Below, piece by piece: positions 52,570 through 61,033 of a stretch of DNA of 64,000 bases. The notes beneath the pieces were generated by a model. That model was given only the letters and a program-made list of their open reading frames with translations, was not told the origin of the DNA and searched no databases. The stretch's first letter is position 1, and the number at the start of each line of letters is the position of its first letter. The stretch is from the NCBI GenBank assembly GCA_900543715.1, contig UQSX01000009.1, forward strand, positions 3,874 through 67,873. The letters are read 5' to 3'. A program made the position numbers and the translations under genes. This DNA comes from an uncultured Blautia sp. (lineage in GTDB: Bacteria > Bacillota > Clostridia > Lachnospirales > Lachnospiraceae).

Positions 52570-53928
52570 TTACGGCTCCAGAATCCCATATTTTTTCTTA
52601 ATCCTGTCCAGCTTTCTCATAATGGGATTTCCCAGCACCGCAAGAAATACCACTGAGGCCGTTGCATGTATCATATTCATAGGAAAACCGCTGATATAAG
52701 CGGCCAGAAAAGCGGTCTCCTGTACAGCTCCCAGTCCCATAAATACACTGGCCGTATCCATGAGAAATCCATAAATGATCAGTGTAGACAATCCTCCGTA
52801 GATACACAGCCACAATGTGAAATGTTTCCATTTTCCCCGTTTTCTTCGAAAGATCAATCCTGCCAGAAATCCGATGATGCCAAAGGAAAACATCTGCCAT
52901 GGAGTCCATGGCCCTTGCCCGAAGAAAAAGTTGGAAGCAAATCCTGCCAGGGCGCCTGTGAGGAATCCTGCTTCTGCCCCCAGACTGACTCCGGTAATAA
53001 TCACAATAGCCGCTGTAGGTTTAAACTGAGGCAGCATAAAGAACGCTGTCCTGCCTGCTACTCCAAGTCCTGCCATAACGGCGATTACTACCACCTCCCT
53101 GGCCTGAGGCCTCCGATTCTCAAATACGAAAAAAAACGGCAGCATGGATAAAATGATCACACACAGGGAAATAAAGTAATCACTTCTGTCATTGAGGAAA
53201 AAGATGCCAAAGAGGATCACACCAGGTATAGCTGTGAAGATAAGGATAAAGGCCAGGATCGTTCTCTTTCCGATTCCCTGATCTTTTGTCTCTCTTCTGT
53301 CCTGATAGAACTCGGCGGCATACTCTTTCCTGGTATCCAGCAATTTTCGGAGAAAAGGGATCAGAAGGACTGCCAGGAGGATCTGCAGATAGGCTGCTGC
53401 CGTAAGCTGCACATGGCTGTAAAGAGTCAGATTAGCAAAGCTGTTCTCTCTCCCTTCCAATATATTTAAAGCCATGTTCGTATCCGTCACCCAGGCAAAA
53501 GCAGCCCCTGTCAAAAAAGCATTCCACAGAAAAGCAATCCGGCCAAAACCTGCTGCTCTTACCTTTTTCCAGAATGCCAGAATGATGAAAAGCACCCCCA
53601 GAAGAATCCCTGCTGCCATTCCCAGACGCAGCAGAGCTGCTGTCTGCTCTGCTGCCCTGGTCATAGTCTCCGGCACCGGATATGCCCAGGCAATGCCGGC
53701 AGCCGTCTCTTCCAGTTTCCACAGCATGCCGGCTGAAGAATAGGGGGAATACTTCAGGTCCGGCACAGAAACCCAGCGGAAGCACAGCATAGATAAAATT
53801 TCCGCTGTCATAGCAATAACCGGCAGCATAGCCTGGGTATCCATTCCTTTTGCCATTTCCCGGTCCTGGGCTTCCTTCCTGGCAAACTTTTCTCTGTTGT
53901 TGTCTTTTTGTCTTGCTATTTCCGGCAT
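52570..53928 (-). CDS. ECF transporter S component with long N-terminal membrane extension (cassette 2)
   Basis: 452 residues from ATG at 53928, overlapping the ATPase stop by 13 bases. Residues 1-230 form an unusual extra part with about five hydrophobic segments and an outside loop (FRWVSVPDLKYSPYSSAG). The C-terminal 200 residues are the S component: TAAIVIITGVSLGAEAGFLTG, SNFFFGQGPWTPWQMFSFG, GFLMDTASVFMGLG. The GPWTPWQMF stretch is common in S proteins next to corrinoid- or vitamin-linked surface proteins in Clostridia. Last gene of the operon; a terminator follows. Confidence 0.82.
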   Translation of the reverse strand: MPEIARQKDNNREKFARKEAQDREMAKGMDTQAMLPVIAMTAEILSMLCFRWVSVPDLKYSPYSSAGMLWKLEETAAGIAWAYPVPETMTRAAEQTAALLRLGMAAGILLGVLFIILAFWKKVRAAGFGRIAFLWNAFLTGAAFAWVTDTNMALNILEGRENSFANLTLYSHVQLTAAAYLQILLAVLLIPFLRKLLDTRKEYAAEFYQDRRETKDQGIGKRTILAFILIFTAIPGVILFGIFFLNDRSDYFISLCVIILSMLPFFFVFENRRPQAREVVVIAVMAGLGVAGRTAFFMLPQFKPTAAIVIITGVSLGAEAGFLTGALAGFASNFFFGQGPWTPWQMFSFGIIGFLAGLIFRRKRGKWKHFTLWLCIYGGLSTLIIYGFLMDTASVFMGLGAVQETAFLAAYISGFPMNMIHATASVVFLAVLGNPIMRKLDRIKKKYGILEP

Positions 53929-55580
53929 CTTTCGATCACATCCTTTGCTGTCACCACCTCCGGACACCATTTCCTGGCCATCCGGTTTGCGGCTGTAGTA
54001 TAAAAGCTGTTTCCCATAAAAAATTCCCTGGCCGGCTTGCTTGTCACTGCACTTCCATAAAAGAACATGGCACAGGTATCCCCAAATTCTGCACAAAATT
54101 CTATGTCATGGGAGACCATCAGTATAGTTCTCCCTTCTGCCGTAAGTTCTTTTAATATCCCGGCCAGTTTCTGTTTATAAAAGCCGTCCATTCCTTTGGT
54201 AGGCTCATCCAGAAGGATGATCTCCGGGTCCAGTAGGAGCACTTTAGCCAGAGCTGCTCTCTGCTGTTCTCCTCCCGACAGATCATAGGGATGGGTATTC
54301 AGCAGATGACGGATTTCCGTCTTTTCAATAACCTCTTCCATCCGGTTTCGATCTCCATGTCTGCCGGCCATTTCCCGCAGATCCTCTTCCACAGTATCCT
54401 TCACAAAGAGGCACTGGGGGTTTTGAGGCAGGATTCCCAAAAGAGAACCAAACAGTTCCTGCTCTCTGTATTTACTGATATCTTTTCCTTTTAGAAATAT
54501 CTTCCCCCTGTATGGTTTCCGAAGCCTGCCAATGAGATTCAGGGTGGTGGTTTTTCCTGTTCCGTTTCCTCCCATAAGGCAGAACAATTCCCCTTTTTTT
54601 ACCTGCATATTCAAATCCCTTACCACATCCGGAAGGTCTTTCTCATACCGGAACCAAACGTCCCGTATTTCAATAACAGGTGTTTCCTTTTCTTTTTTCT
54701 CTCTTTTTCCACGCTGCTTTCTCTCCCCTTCATTTTCCGTCTCCTGTACAGGCTCCGGCCTGGGGAATTTCTGAAGCCATTCTCTGCCTTCCCGGACGGT
54801 TACCGGAGATTTTCCCTTGCCGCCCAGGGCGTCAAAAATACGCATGGGAACCGGCATAGCCTGGAACATATCGTTTCCGTGAAGTTTCTCCCCCAGATAC
54901 TCCGGAGGCGCCATAGCCAGGATCTTCCCGTCTTCCATGACCATGACCCTGTCTGCATAAGACAGTACTTCCTCCAGCCTGTGCTCAATGAGTACAATGG
55001 AGGTTCCCAGTTCCGCATTGATCTTCCGCAGTGTAGCCAGGAAATCTCCCGCCGCCAGAGGATCCAGCTGAGATGTGGGCTCGTCCAATACCAGTATATC
55101 CGGCTGCATAGCCATCACCGCCGCCAGATTTAAAAGCTGTTTCTGTCCTCCGGACAGTTCGTCCACCTTTTTCATAAACCAGGTCTGTATTCCGAAAAAG
55201 CTGGCCATCTCTGCTACCCGCAGGCGGATAGTACCTGTATCATATCCCAGGTTTTCCAGTCCAAAGGCCAGTTCATGCCATACCTTGTCTGTAACGATCT
55301 GATTATCGGGACTCTGGAGCACATATCCAATACGGGCCCCCTGTTCCCGGACAGAGACTTCGTTGAGAACCCTTCCGTCAAAAAGTATTTTTCCTGTACG
55401 GGTGCCAAAAGGTGCCATCGCAGTCTTAAAATGCCGCAGAAGGGTAGATTTTCCGCAGCCGGATTTCCCGCAGATTACCAGAAACTCCCCTTCTTCCACT
55501 GAGAAATTCAGGTCTTCCAGAGCTGGTTCCTCCTGGCCGGGATATGTAAATGTCAGATTTTTGATCTCAAAGAGCGCCAT
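53916..55580 (-). CDS. ECF transporter fused ATP-binding protein (A1-A2, cassette 2)
   Basis: 554 residues from ATG at 55580 (GGAGG 7 bases upstream). Two ABC ATPases: [42 protein letters not shown]; and GGNGTGKTTTLNLIG, LSGGEQQRAALAKVLL, ILLDEPTKGMDG. A charged linker (NEGERKQRGKREKKEKE) joins them. Overlaps the T gene end by 28 bases. Same design as the ATPase at 41241 but clearly diverged. Confidence 0.95.
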   Translation of the reverse strand: MALFEIKNLTFTYPGQEEPALEDLNFSVEEGEFLVICGKSGCGKSTLLRHFKTAMAPFGTRTGKILFDGRVLNEVSVREQGARIGYVLQSPDNQIVTDKVWHELAFGLENLGYDTGTIRLRVAEMASFFGIQTWFMKKVDELSGGQKQLLNLAAVMAMQPDILVLDEPTSQLDPLAAGDFLATLRKINAELGTSIVLIEHRLEEVLSYADRVMVMEDGKILAMAPPEYLGEKLHGNDMFQAMPVPMRIFDALGGKGKSPVTVREGREWLQKFPRPEPVQETENEGERKQRGKREKKEKETPVIEIRDVWFRYEKDLPDVVRDLNMQVKKGELFCLMGGNGTGKTTTLNLIGRLRKPYRGKIFLKGKDISKYREQELFGSLLGILPQNPQCLFVKDTVEEDLREMAGRHGDRNRMEEVIEKTEIRHLLNTHPYDLSGGEQQRAALAKVLLLDPEIILLDEPTKGMDGFYKQKLAGILKELTAEGRTILMVSHDIEFCAEFGDTCAMFFYGSAVTSKPAREFFMGNSFYTTAANRMARKWCPEVVTAKDVIERCRK

Positions 55581-56440
55581 CGCAAGTCCTCCACAATATT
55601 CAAGATTAAGGGCAGGATACACAGAAGCCCATACAGCCCGTAGGTCAGCACTGCTGCCGGTGTAACCTTATTCATAGTAAACACTGGAAAGTATAGGATG
55701 TGGATCTTTTCAGCCCCGATCCCTGCCAGAAGCAGCCCGAAAACTCCTGCCAAAAACAGCAGAAGGCAGCCGTCTCTTCTGTCAAATCGGTAAATTGAAA
55801 AATTTGTCCTTCCCCGAAGTCCATAAGCTCTTGATTTCATAGAGTCTGCTGTCTCTACGGAATTTTCCAGGGCCCAGGTGGTGGTAATAGAAAGAATCTT
55901 CAGTCCATGAAGGGCCCTCTCCCATATCCTGCCGTTGTTTACATTCCGTCCTATGCATTGCTGCGCCTGGGCTACTCTTTTGATCTGTCCTGTAAATCTT
56001 GGAACAAACCGCAGACACATGGACAAAAGCAGAGAAAAGGCAGGGATGACCCGTCCGAAAAGATACATGAACTTATCTGAAGTCATAACCTCGTGGAATG
56101 CAGAAAACCAGGAAACCACACAGGCCAGCATGGTACCGGAACCGATCCCATATAAGATGGACTCCAGAGTAATCGGATTTCCGTTATCCAGATAAAAAAG
56201 TATGGTGGCTCCCTCATGACTGAACATAGGATTAATGACCATCATTACAAGGCAGGCCGGCAGCATTCCAAAAACAAAGACTTTCACCGTCTTTCTGCCT
56301 TTTAAATAGATAGAATAGGCCAGCGAACCGGCCAGGGACAGCGCCAGCAGGACCGGGTGCATATAAAACATAGAAATCCCTATGACCAGGACAAAATAAA
56401 CGAAGTTTATCAGAGGGTGATATTCTGAAAAAGTATCCAT
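55553..56440 (-). CDS. ECF transporter T component (cassette 2)
   Basis: 295 residues from ATG at 56440 (AGGAG 7 bases upstream; ATG at 56446 has no spacing). Starts TFSEYHPLINFVYF, a standard EcfT opening. Coupling motifs: LSMCLRFVPRFTGQIKRVAQA and SVETADSMKSRAYGLRGRT, the Ala-Arg-Gly-type signature. Follows the DUF4430 lipoprotein by 59 bases that hold a hairpin. Confidence 0.93.
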   Translation of the reverse strand: MDTFSEYHPLINFVYFVLVIGISMFYMHPVLLALSLAGSLAYSIYLKGRKTVKVFVFGMLPACLVMMVINPMFSHEGATILFYLDNGNPITLESILYGIGSGTMLACVVSWFSAFHEVMTSDKFMYLFGRVIPAFSLLLSMCLRFVPRFTGQIKRVAQAQQCIGRNVNNGRIWERALHGLKILSITTTWALENSVETADSMKSRAYGLRGRTNFSIYRFDRRDGCLLLFLAGVFGLLLAGIGAEKIHILYFPVFTMNKVTPAAVLTYGLYGLLCILPLILNIVEDLRWRSLRSKI

Positions 56441-56465
56441 ATTCATTCTCCTAAATAGATAAAGA

Positions 56466-56493
56466 TTTGGGCGCTCCTGTTTCGGAACGCCCA
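56466..56493 (-). terminator. Intercistronic hairpin between the DUF4430 lipoprotein and EcfT
   Basis: CTTGGGCG-type arm TTGGGCG pairs with CGCCCAA around a 14-base loop. On the minus strand it is followed by ATCTTTATC, a poor T tract. It may lower expression of the transporter genes relative to the surface genes or protect the upstream mRNA. Confidence 0.45.
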
Positions 56494-56499
56494 AGGCTC

Positions 56500-57417
56500 T
56501 TACCGCTGCCACTCAGATGCATCCCGGCCAAGGTCCCGGCCAAGATCACAGGTATAATGCCATTCGATCACATCTCCCTGCTGTACCTGGTAACGGCTGC
56601 ACCCATAATTGGGATACCACCCATTGACACAGTACATCCAGCCGGACCACCGTCCGCAGTCAAACTCATAAAGATTGTTGATCCCTTCTACATACACGCT
56701 GTTGTACATGGCTGAAAAACTGGATTCCATGTGTATCCGGCTGTTCTGCATTTCTCTGAGCAGTACGTCATAGACAGATTCTCCTTCATAGAAAGTTACT
56801 GTAGTAGTGTCATAGATCACTCCATCAGAAGGGACCAGGGATTCTTTTCCCTCTGTGAGATTTTCCATATTATTCAGGATCGTGGAGCACTCTACCAGCA
56901 GTGTGCAGGTCAGGGGGCTGTCCGTATTGACCTGGGCGTCCTGAGGCTCTACAGGCTGAGGCATCCCTTCTGGTATGGGATCTGTATAATAGTTCTCAGC
57001 ACTTGCCTCTTCACTGACAGTCGCTCCGTTTTGGCTTCCGCTTTCTCCCGCCTCAGTACTTTCTTCTGAAACTTCCCCGCTGCTTTGCGCTTCTCCAGAT
57101 GAAGCAGTCTCCCGGCTGGTATCTGCGGACGCTTTATATTTACTCAGATCCTCTTCCTGACCCTCTCCGTAATTCTCATCTACATAAGCTTCGTCAATAT
57201 ATTCCTGCTCTGCTTCCTGTTCTTCTTCAGTATTTCCAGTATCTTCTTCCTGGGAGTCTTCCTCTGTTTCTTTCTCCGGCTCCTCTGAAGAGGATGTCTG
57301 TACCTGATCTTCCTCTGAGGCTGCCTGAGCCGCAGAAGACTGGCAGCCGGAAAATACCATAGTGATCACCAGCAGAAAGCAGAGCAAAAAACTCTTTTTT
57401 CTCATACCCTTCCTCAT
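56500..57417 (-). CDS. Lipoprotein with C-terminal DUF4430 (transcobalamin-like) domain
   Basis: 305 residues. Signal peptide with lipobox VFSGCQSS. Residues 25-165 are a disordered Glu/Ser-rich spacer able to cross the wall. Residues 170-300 form the DUF4430 domain: TCTLLVECSTILNNMENL, VTFYEGESVYDVLLREM, GINNLYEFDCGRWSGWMY, and YQVQQGDVIEWHYTCDLG. The domain resembles the C-terminal lobe of intrinsic factor and transcobalamin, which closes over cobalamin. The ATG overlaps the previous stop by four bases. Ligand is inferred. Confidence 0.88.
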   Translation of the reverse strand: MRKGMRKKSFLLCFLLVITMVFSGCQSSAAQAASEEDQVQTSSSEEPEKETEEDSQEEDTGNTEEEQEAEQEYIDEAYVDENYGEGQEEDLSKYKASADTSRETASSGEAQSSGEVSEESTEAGESGSQNGATVSEEASAENYYTDPIPEGMPQPVEPQDAQVNTDSPLTCTLLVECSTILNNMENLTEGKESLVPSDGVIYDTTTVTFYEGESVYDVLLREMQNSRIHMESSFSAMYNSVYVEGINNLYEFDCGRWSGWMYCVNGWYPNYGCSRYQVQQGDVIEWHYTCDLGRDLGRDASEWQR

Positions 57418-60400
57418 CTGTGTCTCCTCTTTCTTCTATATATAATAAGTCCTGCAATAAGCACTGCTGCGGCTGCTGCTGCCGGCAGTACATAGACAAG
57501 AGGTCTGGAAGTATCCTGGACTCCAAGTACTGATACCTCCTGGCTTTCGTCCCATGTGTCTGCAGCATCGGTGTCCCCGGCTTTTGTCTGAACAGAGGCC
57601 TCTGCCACTTCAATATCATTCAGAGAACCTGACAGAGCTCTTTCGGCAATAAAGTAGTCTCCGCCTTCTTCCAGAGTAAATTCAATAACGCCTTTTTCTA
57701 TGGTAAGCTTTTTCACATACCCGGCTTCTCTTGTCTCGGGGTCATAAGAGAAAAGCAAGGTCGTGCCATCTTCCATTTCTGTATTCAGGGTAACCAGCAT
57801 CTTCCCGGGGAAAGTCTCCATAGATTCCATACACAAGATCAGCGGCTCCTGGGCCAGCGTCTCTATATCTTCCTTATGCTCACAGTCTTCTCCTGTACGG
57901 ATCCGAAACTGAAAATCTTCGGTCCTCTCCACATCTTCTCCGTTGATCGTAAGAGTATAACTGATCTTATCATTCAGTTTTCCCTCACCCTGGAGATTTC
58001 GGCTGGTACCTTTGATCTCCTCTAACTCTTCCTTGCTCATGATGCCTTCTGTCTCTACTTTAAGAATATTCTGACTGGAGCTGGCTGCAGAAGATGTGGA
58101 AACTTTTCTTGCGCTTCCTGTGGAAGCGCTCCTGCTGGTACTGATACTGTAGCCTGAACCGGTGCCGGCAAGGCTTTTCTCCGTATCACTGTTTCCAAGG
58201 ATCGTAAGTTCCCCCTGAGCGTTGGACGTCAGTCCTTCCGGTGTTCCGGAATTATCGTTTCCATTTAGTCCCAGAATTTCCTTCGCCAGCCAGTAACGGC
58301 CTCCTATGGAAACCGTCATCTTCAGCTTCCCTGAGGCAACCTGGGCTGTTCCTGCACTCTGGATAGTCAGTTTGTCCGGGTTGAGCCAGTATAAGTCGTA
58401 GGTTCCATCTGCTGCGCTGCAGGTCGTCTCCAGTGTCACCGGACCGTTCATGCTGCCGTTCTGTAAAAATTCCACCTGAAGGGCCGCTCCTTCCACACTG
58501 ACGTCTCCCTGAGAAATCTTTACGCCTGCCTGAATATCTGCTGCCGCCTGGATCTCAGCGCCCTGATAGGTCAGAGTATAGTCTGTTCCGTCAGCCAGTT
58601 TTCCCCGGTACACAAAACTTTCCTGAGTTCTCCGGATATTCTGAAATACCGCTTCAGGGATAACTCCGTCATCCAGGCTCTGGACGATTTCTGCTGCGTT
58701 CAGAAGACTCTGGATATTTACCAGCAGCTCCTGCTCTTCTGTTTCCAGCTGGCTGTATCTGGTCATCAATGCATTTACCGTATCGGCGCTGTCCTGGTTT
58801 ATCCTGAGGGGATCTATCTGATCCCAGATATCCTGATCCAGGGCATCTGCCACAGCCTCCCGCTCTTCTATCTGCTTCAGATATCCTTCCAGCGCAGCCT
58901 TCAGTTCTGCTTTCTGGGGCCACTCTCCCAGGGCCTCCAATTCAGTGAGATATTGATGTATCATAAGTTTGTCAGAAATTTTCACCGGCGTCTCAATTCC
59001 CTGGATTTTTTCCTGGAATTCCTGCCGTTCCTGATCCCTGGCTTCCTCATCTTCCGCTTCCAGTTCCTGAAGCCGGGCCTGAAGTTCCACAAGTTTTCCA
59101 TAATTAGTCACCTGGACCTTCTCTTCCTCTGTCAGAGAATCATAGGCTGCCTGTGCTGCCTGGACAGCTGCCTGGTGTGTCAGAGTCAGTTCAGCTACAG
59201 AAGGAAGCCGGTCAATCTGGCTTATCACAGCCTGCACTGCAGCGGCGCCGTCAGCCTGAATGGTCAGCGTCCAGTTTTCCTGGCTGCCGTTCTGCCGGTA
59301 CACGGTAATATTCAATACCGTACCACTCTCCACAGGAATAGTCCCTTCCACAGGAGTGCTTCCATCGGCTTTTCTTCCGGTGGTACGGTAGGTATCCTCT
59401 CCAACTGTTATTTCTGCTGCGTCATAGTTTCCTATAGGAAGGTTCTGTATCTGGATTTCCTGTACATTGCTGCCTATCTCCAGCACCGCCTCACTGCCGG
59501 CGGCGCAGGTATAGGTCATGGCGCCGGCCTGGACTGCATAGGCTGAAGTATCTGCCTGGGCTTTAAAATCCCAGACACTGCTCCCCTGCTGCCAGCACCG
59601 GTAGGCTGCAATGGCATAAAGAGCCTGATCTGTTGCCATACCGTTTGACTCTGTATCTTCTGCCAGATGTTTAAATCCTCCCGTGCTGGTGTTATAATAC
59701 TTTGCCAGACCATCCAGCAGTGACTTTCCCGATGAAGAAGTCACGGAAGCCGGGTCGATTCCCATGGCCGCAAAGGCTGCAATAGCCTGGGCTGTAGATT
59801 CACAGTTATAATCTCCGCTGCTCTGAAGATCTCCATCCTGGGAAATCCCTGCTCTCAGCACAGAAAGGCCGCTGTCCACTGCTGTACGGATCTCCTGGTC
59901 TCCCGCATAATAAGGGGCAAGAGCATAAACGGTCATCCCGGTTATATCTGCATCTGCTGGGTCCTGACCGCCGTAAAGACTCCAGCCTCCTCCCGGAGCC
60001 TGATTGTCCAGAATATAACGGATCAGGCTTTCTCTGCCATAGGCGCTGCCTTCCGTAACTTCATATCCTAGGCTGTCCAAAGTCAGAAGCCCCCAGACGG
60101 CGCCGTTGATCCCCTGCTGCCAGGGCTCTCCTATAAGACAGTTATACACGCCATCTGCGATCAGGTTATGACCTCCCACAGATGTAGGATCCCCTCCTGC
60201 TGCAAGTACTGCCAGGGCCAGCCTGTGCCATTCTGTGGCCCGGTTATAGCTCAGCCCGTATTCCGGGTCTTCTGCATATTTATCTGCCACGTAGGAATCT
60301 GCCGCTGACAGAAAACCGCTGAAGTTACCTTGGATTCCCAGCCTGGCCAGTGAAAAGACTGTCCAGTCCGTATTGGTGCTGCTGACCTGAGAAAGAAAAT

Positions 60401-60959
60401 CGTCGTTTAATATCTGCTCATTTTCTCCTTTCAGCCAGTTTACTGTCTGCCCGATCATAGTGTCCCAGTCACCTGCGTCCGCTGAACGCAGAACCCCATT
60501 TTCATCAGCATCTAAATCTGAGATACCAAAAACAGAAATTTCTGCGGGAGCGCTGCTTTCTTCTGTAGCAGAGTCTCCTGCTTCCTCTGAAGTCTCCTGG
60601 TCTTTTGTACCGGTTACTGTGATCTCCTCCGGCAGGGCCTCTGCTTCAACTTCTTCCGGAAGAGAGCTCTCCTGTGTTTCTTCCGATGAGGCTGTCTCCT
60701 CTGTTCCTTCCGGGAGAACAGTCTCCTCTGTTTCTTCCTGGGAGACCCCTTCCTCTGTTTCCTGAGAAAGTTCCTCTTCTGTTGAAGGCGCTGAATCTTC
60801 TATATTCTGTATAGTCTCTGTTCCGACGGCAGGATCCCCTTGGGCGGCCCATACATTGGCCGGACACAGAGAAAAGGTAAGGGCGGCGGCCAGACAGATA
60901 CTGGTGAATTTACGTCCTTGGAATTTTTTTCTGTCCTGCTGCGCCTTTGAGTCTTTCAT
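57414..60959 (-). CDS. Large surface protein with intrinsic-factor-like alpha6/alpha6 toroid
   Basis: 1181 residues. Signal peptide ending VWAAQ (about 40). Glu/Thr-rich spacer to 150. Residues 160-460 are a toroid of paired helices like squalene-cyclase folds and the N-terminal domain of intrinsic factor: INGAVWGLLTLDSLGYEVT, DITGMTVYALAPYYAGD, STAQAIAAFAAMGIDPAS, ATDQALYAIAAYRCWQQG. Residues 475-570 are beta-like (sandwich), 570-790 helical with FIVAR-like units (YDSLTEEEKVQVTNYGKL). More beta-rich parts follow. A C-terminal helix and RRKRRHR tail anchor it. No LPxTG motif. GGAGGTAC precedes the ATG. Confidence 0.87.
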   Translation of the reverse strand: MKDSKAQQDRKKFQGRKFTSICLAAALTFSLCPANVWAAQGDPAVGTETIQNIEDSAPSTEEELSQETEEGVSQEETEETVLPEGTEETASSEETQESSLPEEVEAEALPEEITVTGTKDQETSEEAGDSATEESSAPAEISVFGISDLDADENGVLRSADAGDWDTMIGQTVNWLKGENEQILNDDFLSQVSSTNTDWTVFSLARLGIQGNFSGFLSAADSYVADKYAEDPEYGLSYNRATEWHRLALAVLAAGGDPTSVGGHNLIADGVYNCLIGEPWQQGINGAVWGLLTLDSLGYEVTEGSAYGRESLIRYILDNQAPGGGWSLYGGQDPADADITGMTVYALAPYYAGDQEIRTAVDSGLSVLRAGISQDGDLQSSGDYNCESTAQAIAAFAAMGIDPASVTSSSGKSLLDGLAKYYNTSTGGFKHLAEDTESNGMATDQALYAIAAYRCWQQGSSVWDFKAQADTSAYAVQAGAMTYTCAAGSEAVLEIGSNVQEIQIQNLPIGNYDAAEITVGEDTYRTTGRKADGSTPVEGTIPVESGTVLNITVYRQNGSQENWTLTIQADGAAAVQAVISQIDRLPSVAELTLTHQAAVQAAQAAYDSLTEEEKVQVTNYGKLVELQARLQELEAEDEEARDQERQEFQEKIQGIETPVKISDKLMIHQYLTELEALGEWPQKAELKAALEGYLKQIEEREAVADALDQDIWDQIDPLRINQDSADTVNALMTRYSQLETEEQELLVNIQSLLNAAEIVQSLDDGVIPEAVFQNIRRTQESFVYRGKLADGTDYTLTYQGAEIQAAADIQAGVKISQGDVSVEGAALQVEFLQNGSMNGPVTLETTCSAADGTYDLYWLNPDKLTIQSAGTAQVASGKLKMTVSIGGRYWLAKEILGLNGNDNSGTPEGLTSNAQGELTILGNSDTEKSLAGTGSGYSISTSRSASTGSARKVSTSSAASSSQNILKVETEGIMSKEELEEIKGTSRNLQGEGKLNDKISYTLTINGEDVERTEDFQFRIRTGEDCEHKEDIETLAQEPLILCMESMETFPGKMLVTLNTEMEDGTTLLFSYDPETREAGYVKKLTIEKGVIEFTLEEGGDYFIAERALSGSLNDIEVAEASVQTKAGDTDAADTWDESQEVSVLGVQDTSRPLVYVLPAAAAAAVLIAGLIIYRRKRRHR

Positions 60960-60977
60960 AATCCTGTACCTCCTTGT

Positions 60978-61025
60978 GAGCCTTTTAGCCCCTGTCCGGT
61001 CTGATACCGGAAAGAGGCTAAAGAC
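60978..61025 (-). promoter_or_regulatory. Intercistronic hairpin between the two large surface protein genes
   Basis: On the minus strand TTTAGCC and GGCTAAA form the outer stem and CCGGT/ACCGG the inner one, ending just before the AAGGAGG ribosome site of the 1181-residue protein gene. Too short for a B12 riboswitch. It may stabilise mRNA or tune translation. Confidence 0.5.
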
Positions 61026-61033
61026 TCTTTTGC

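Noticed and set aside
60978..61025. Hairpin considered as a cobalamin riboswitch
   Set aside because: Only about 50 bases, no B12 box and not at the start of the operon; a real one would lie beyond 64000.
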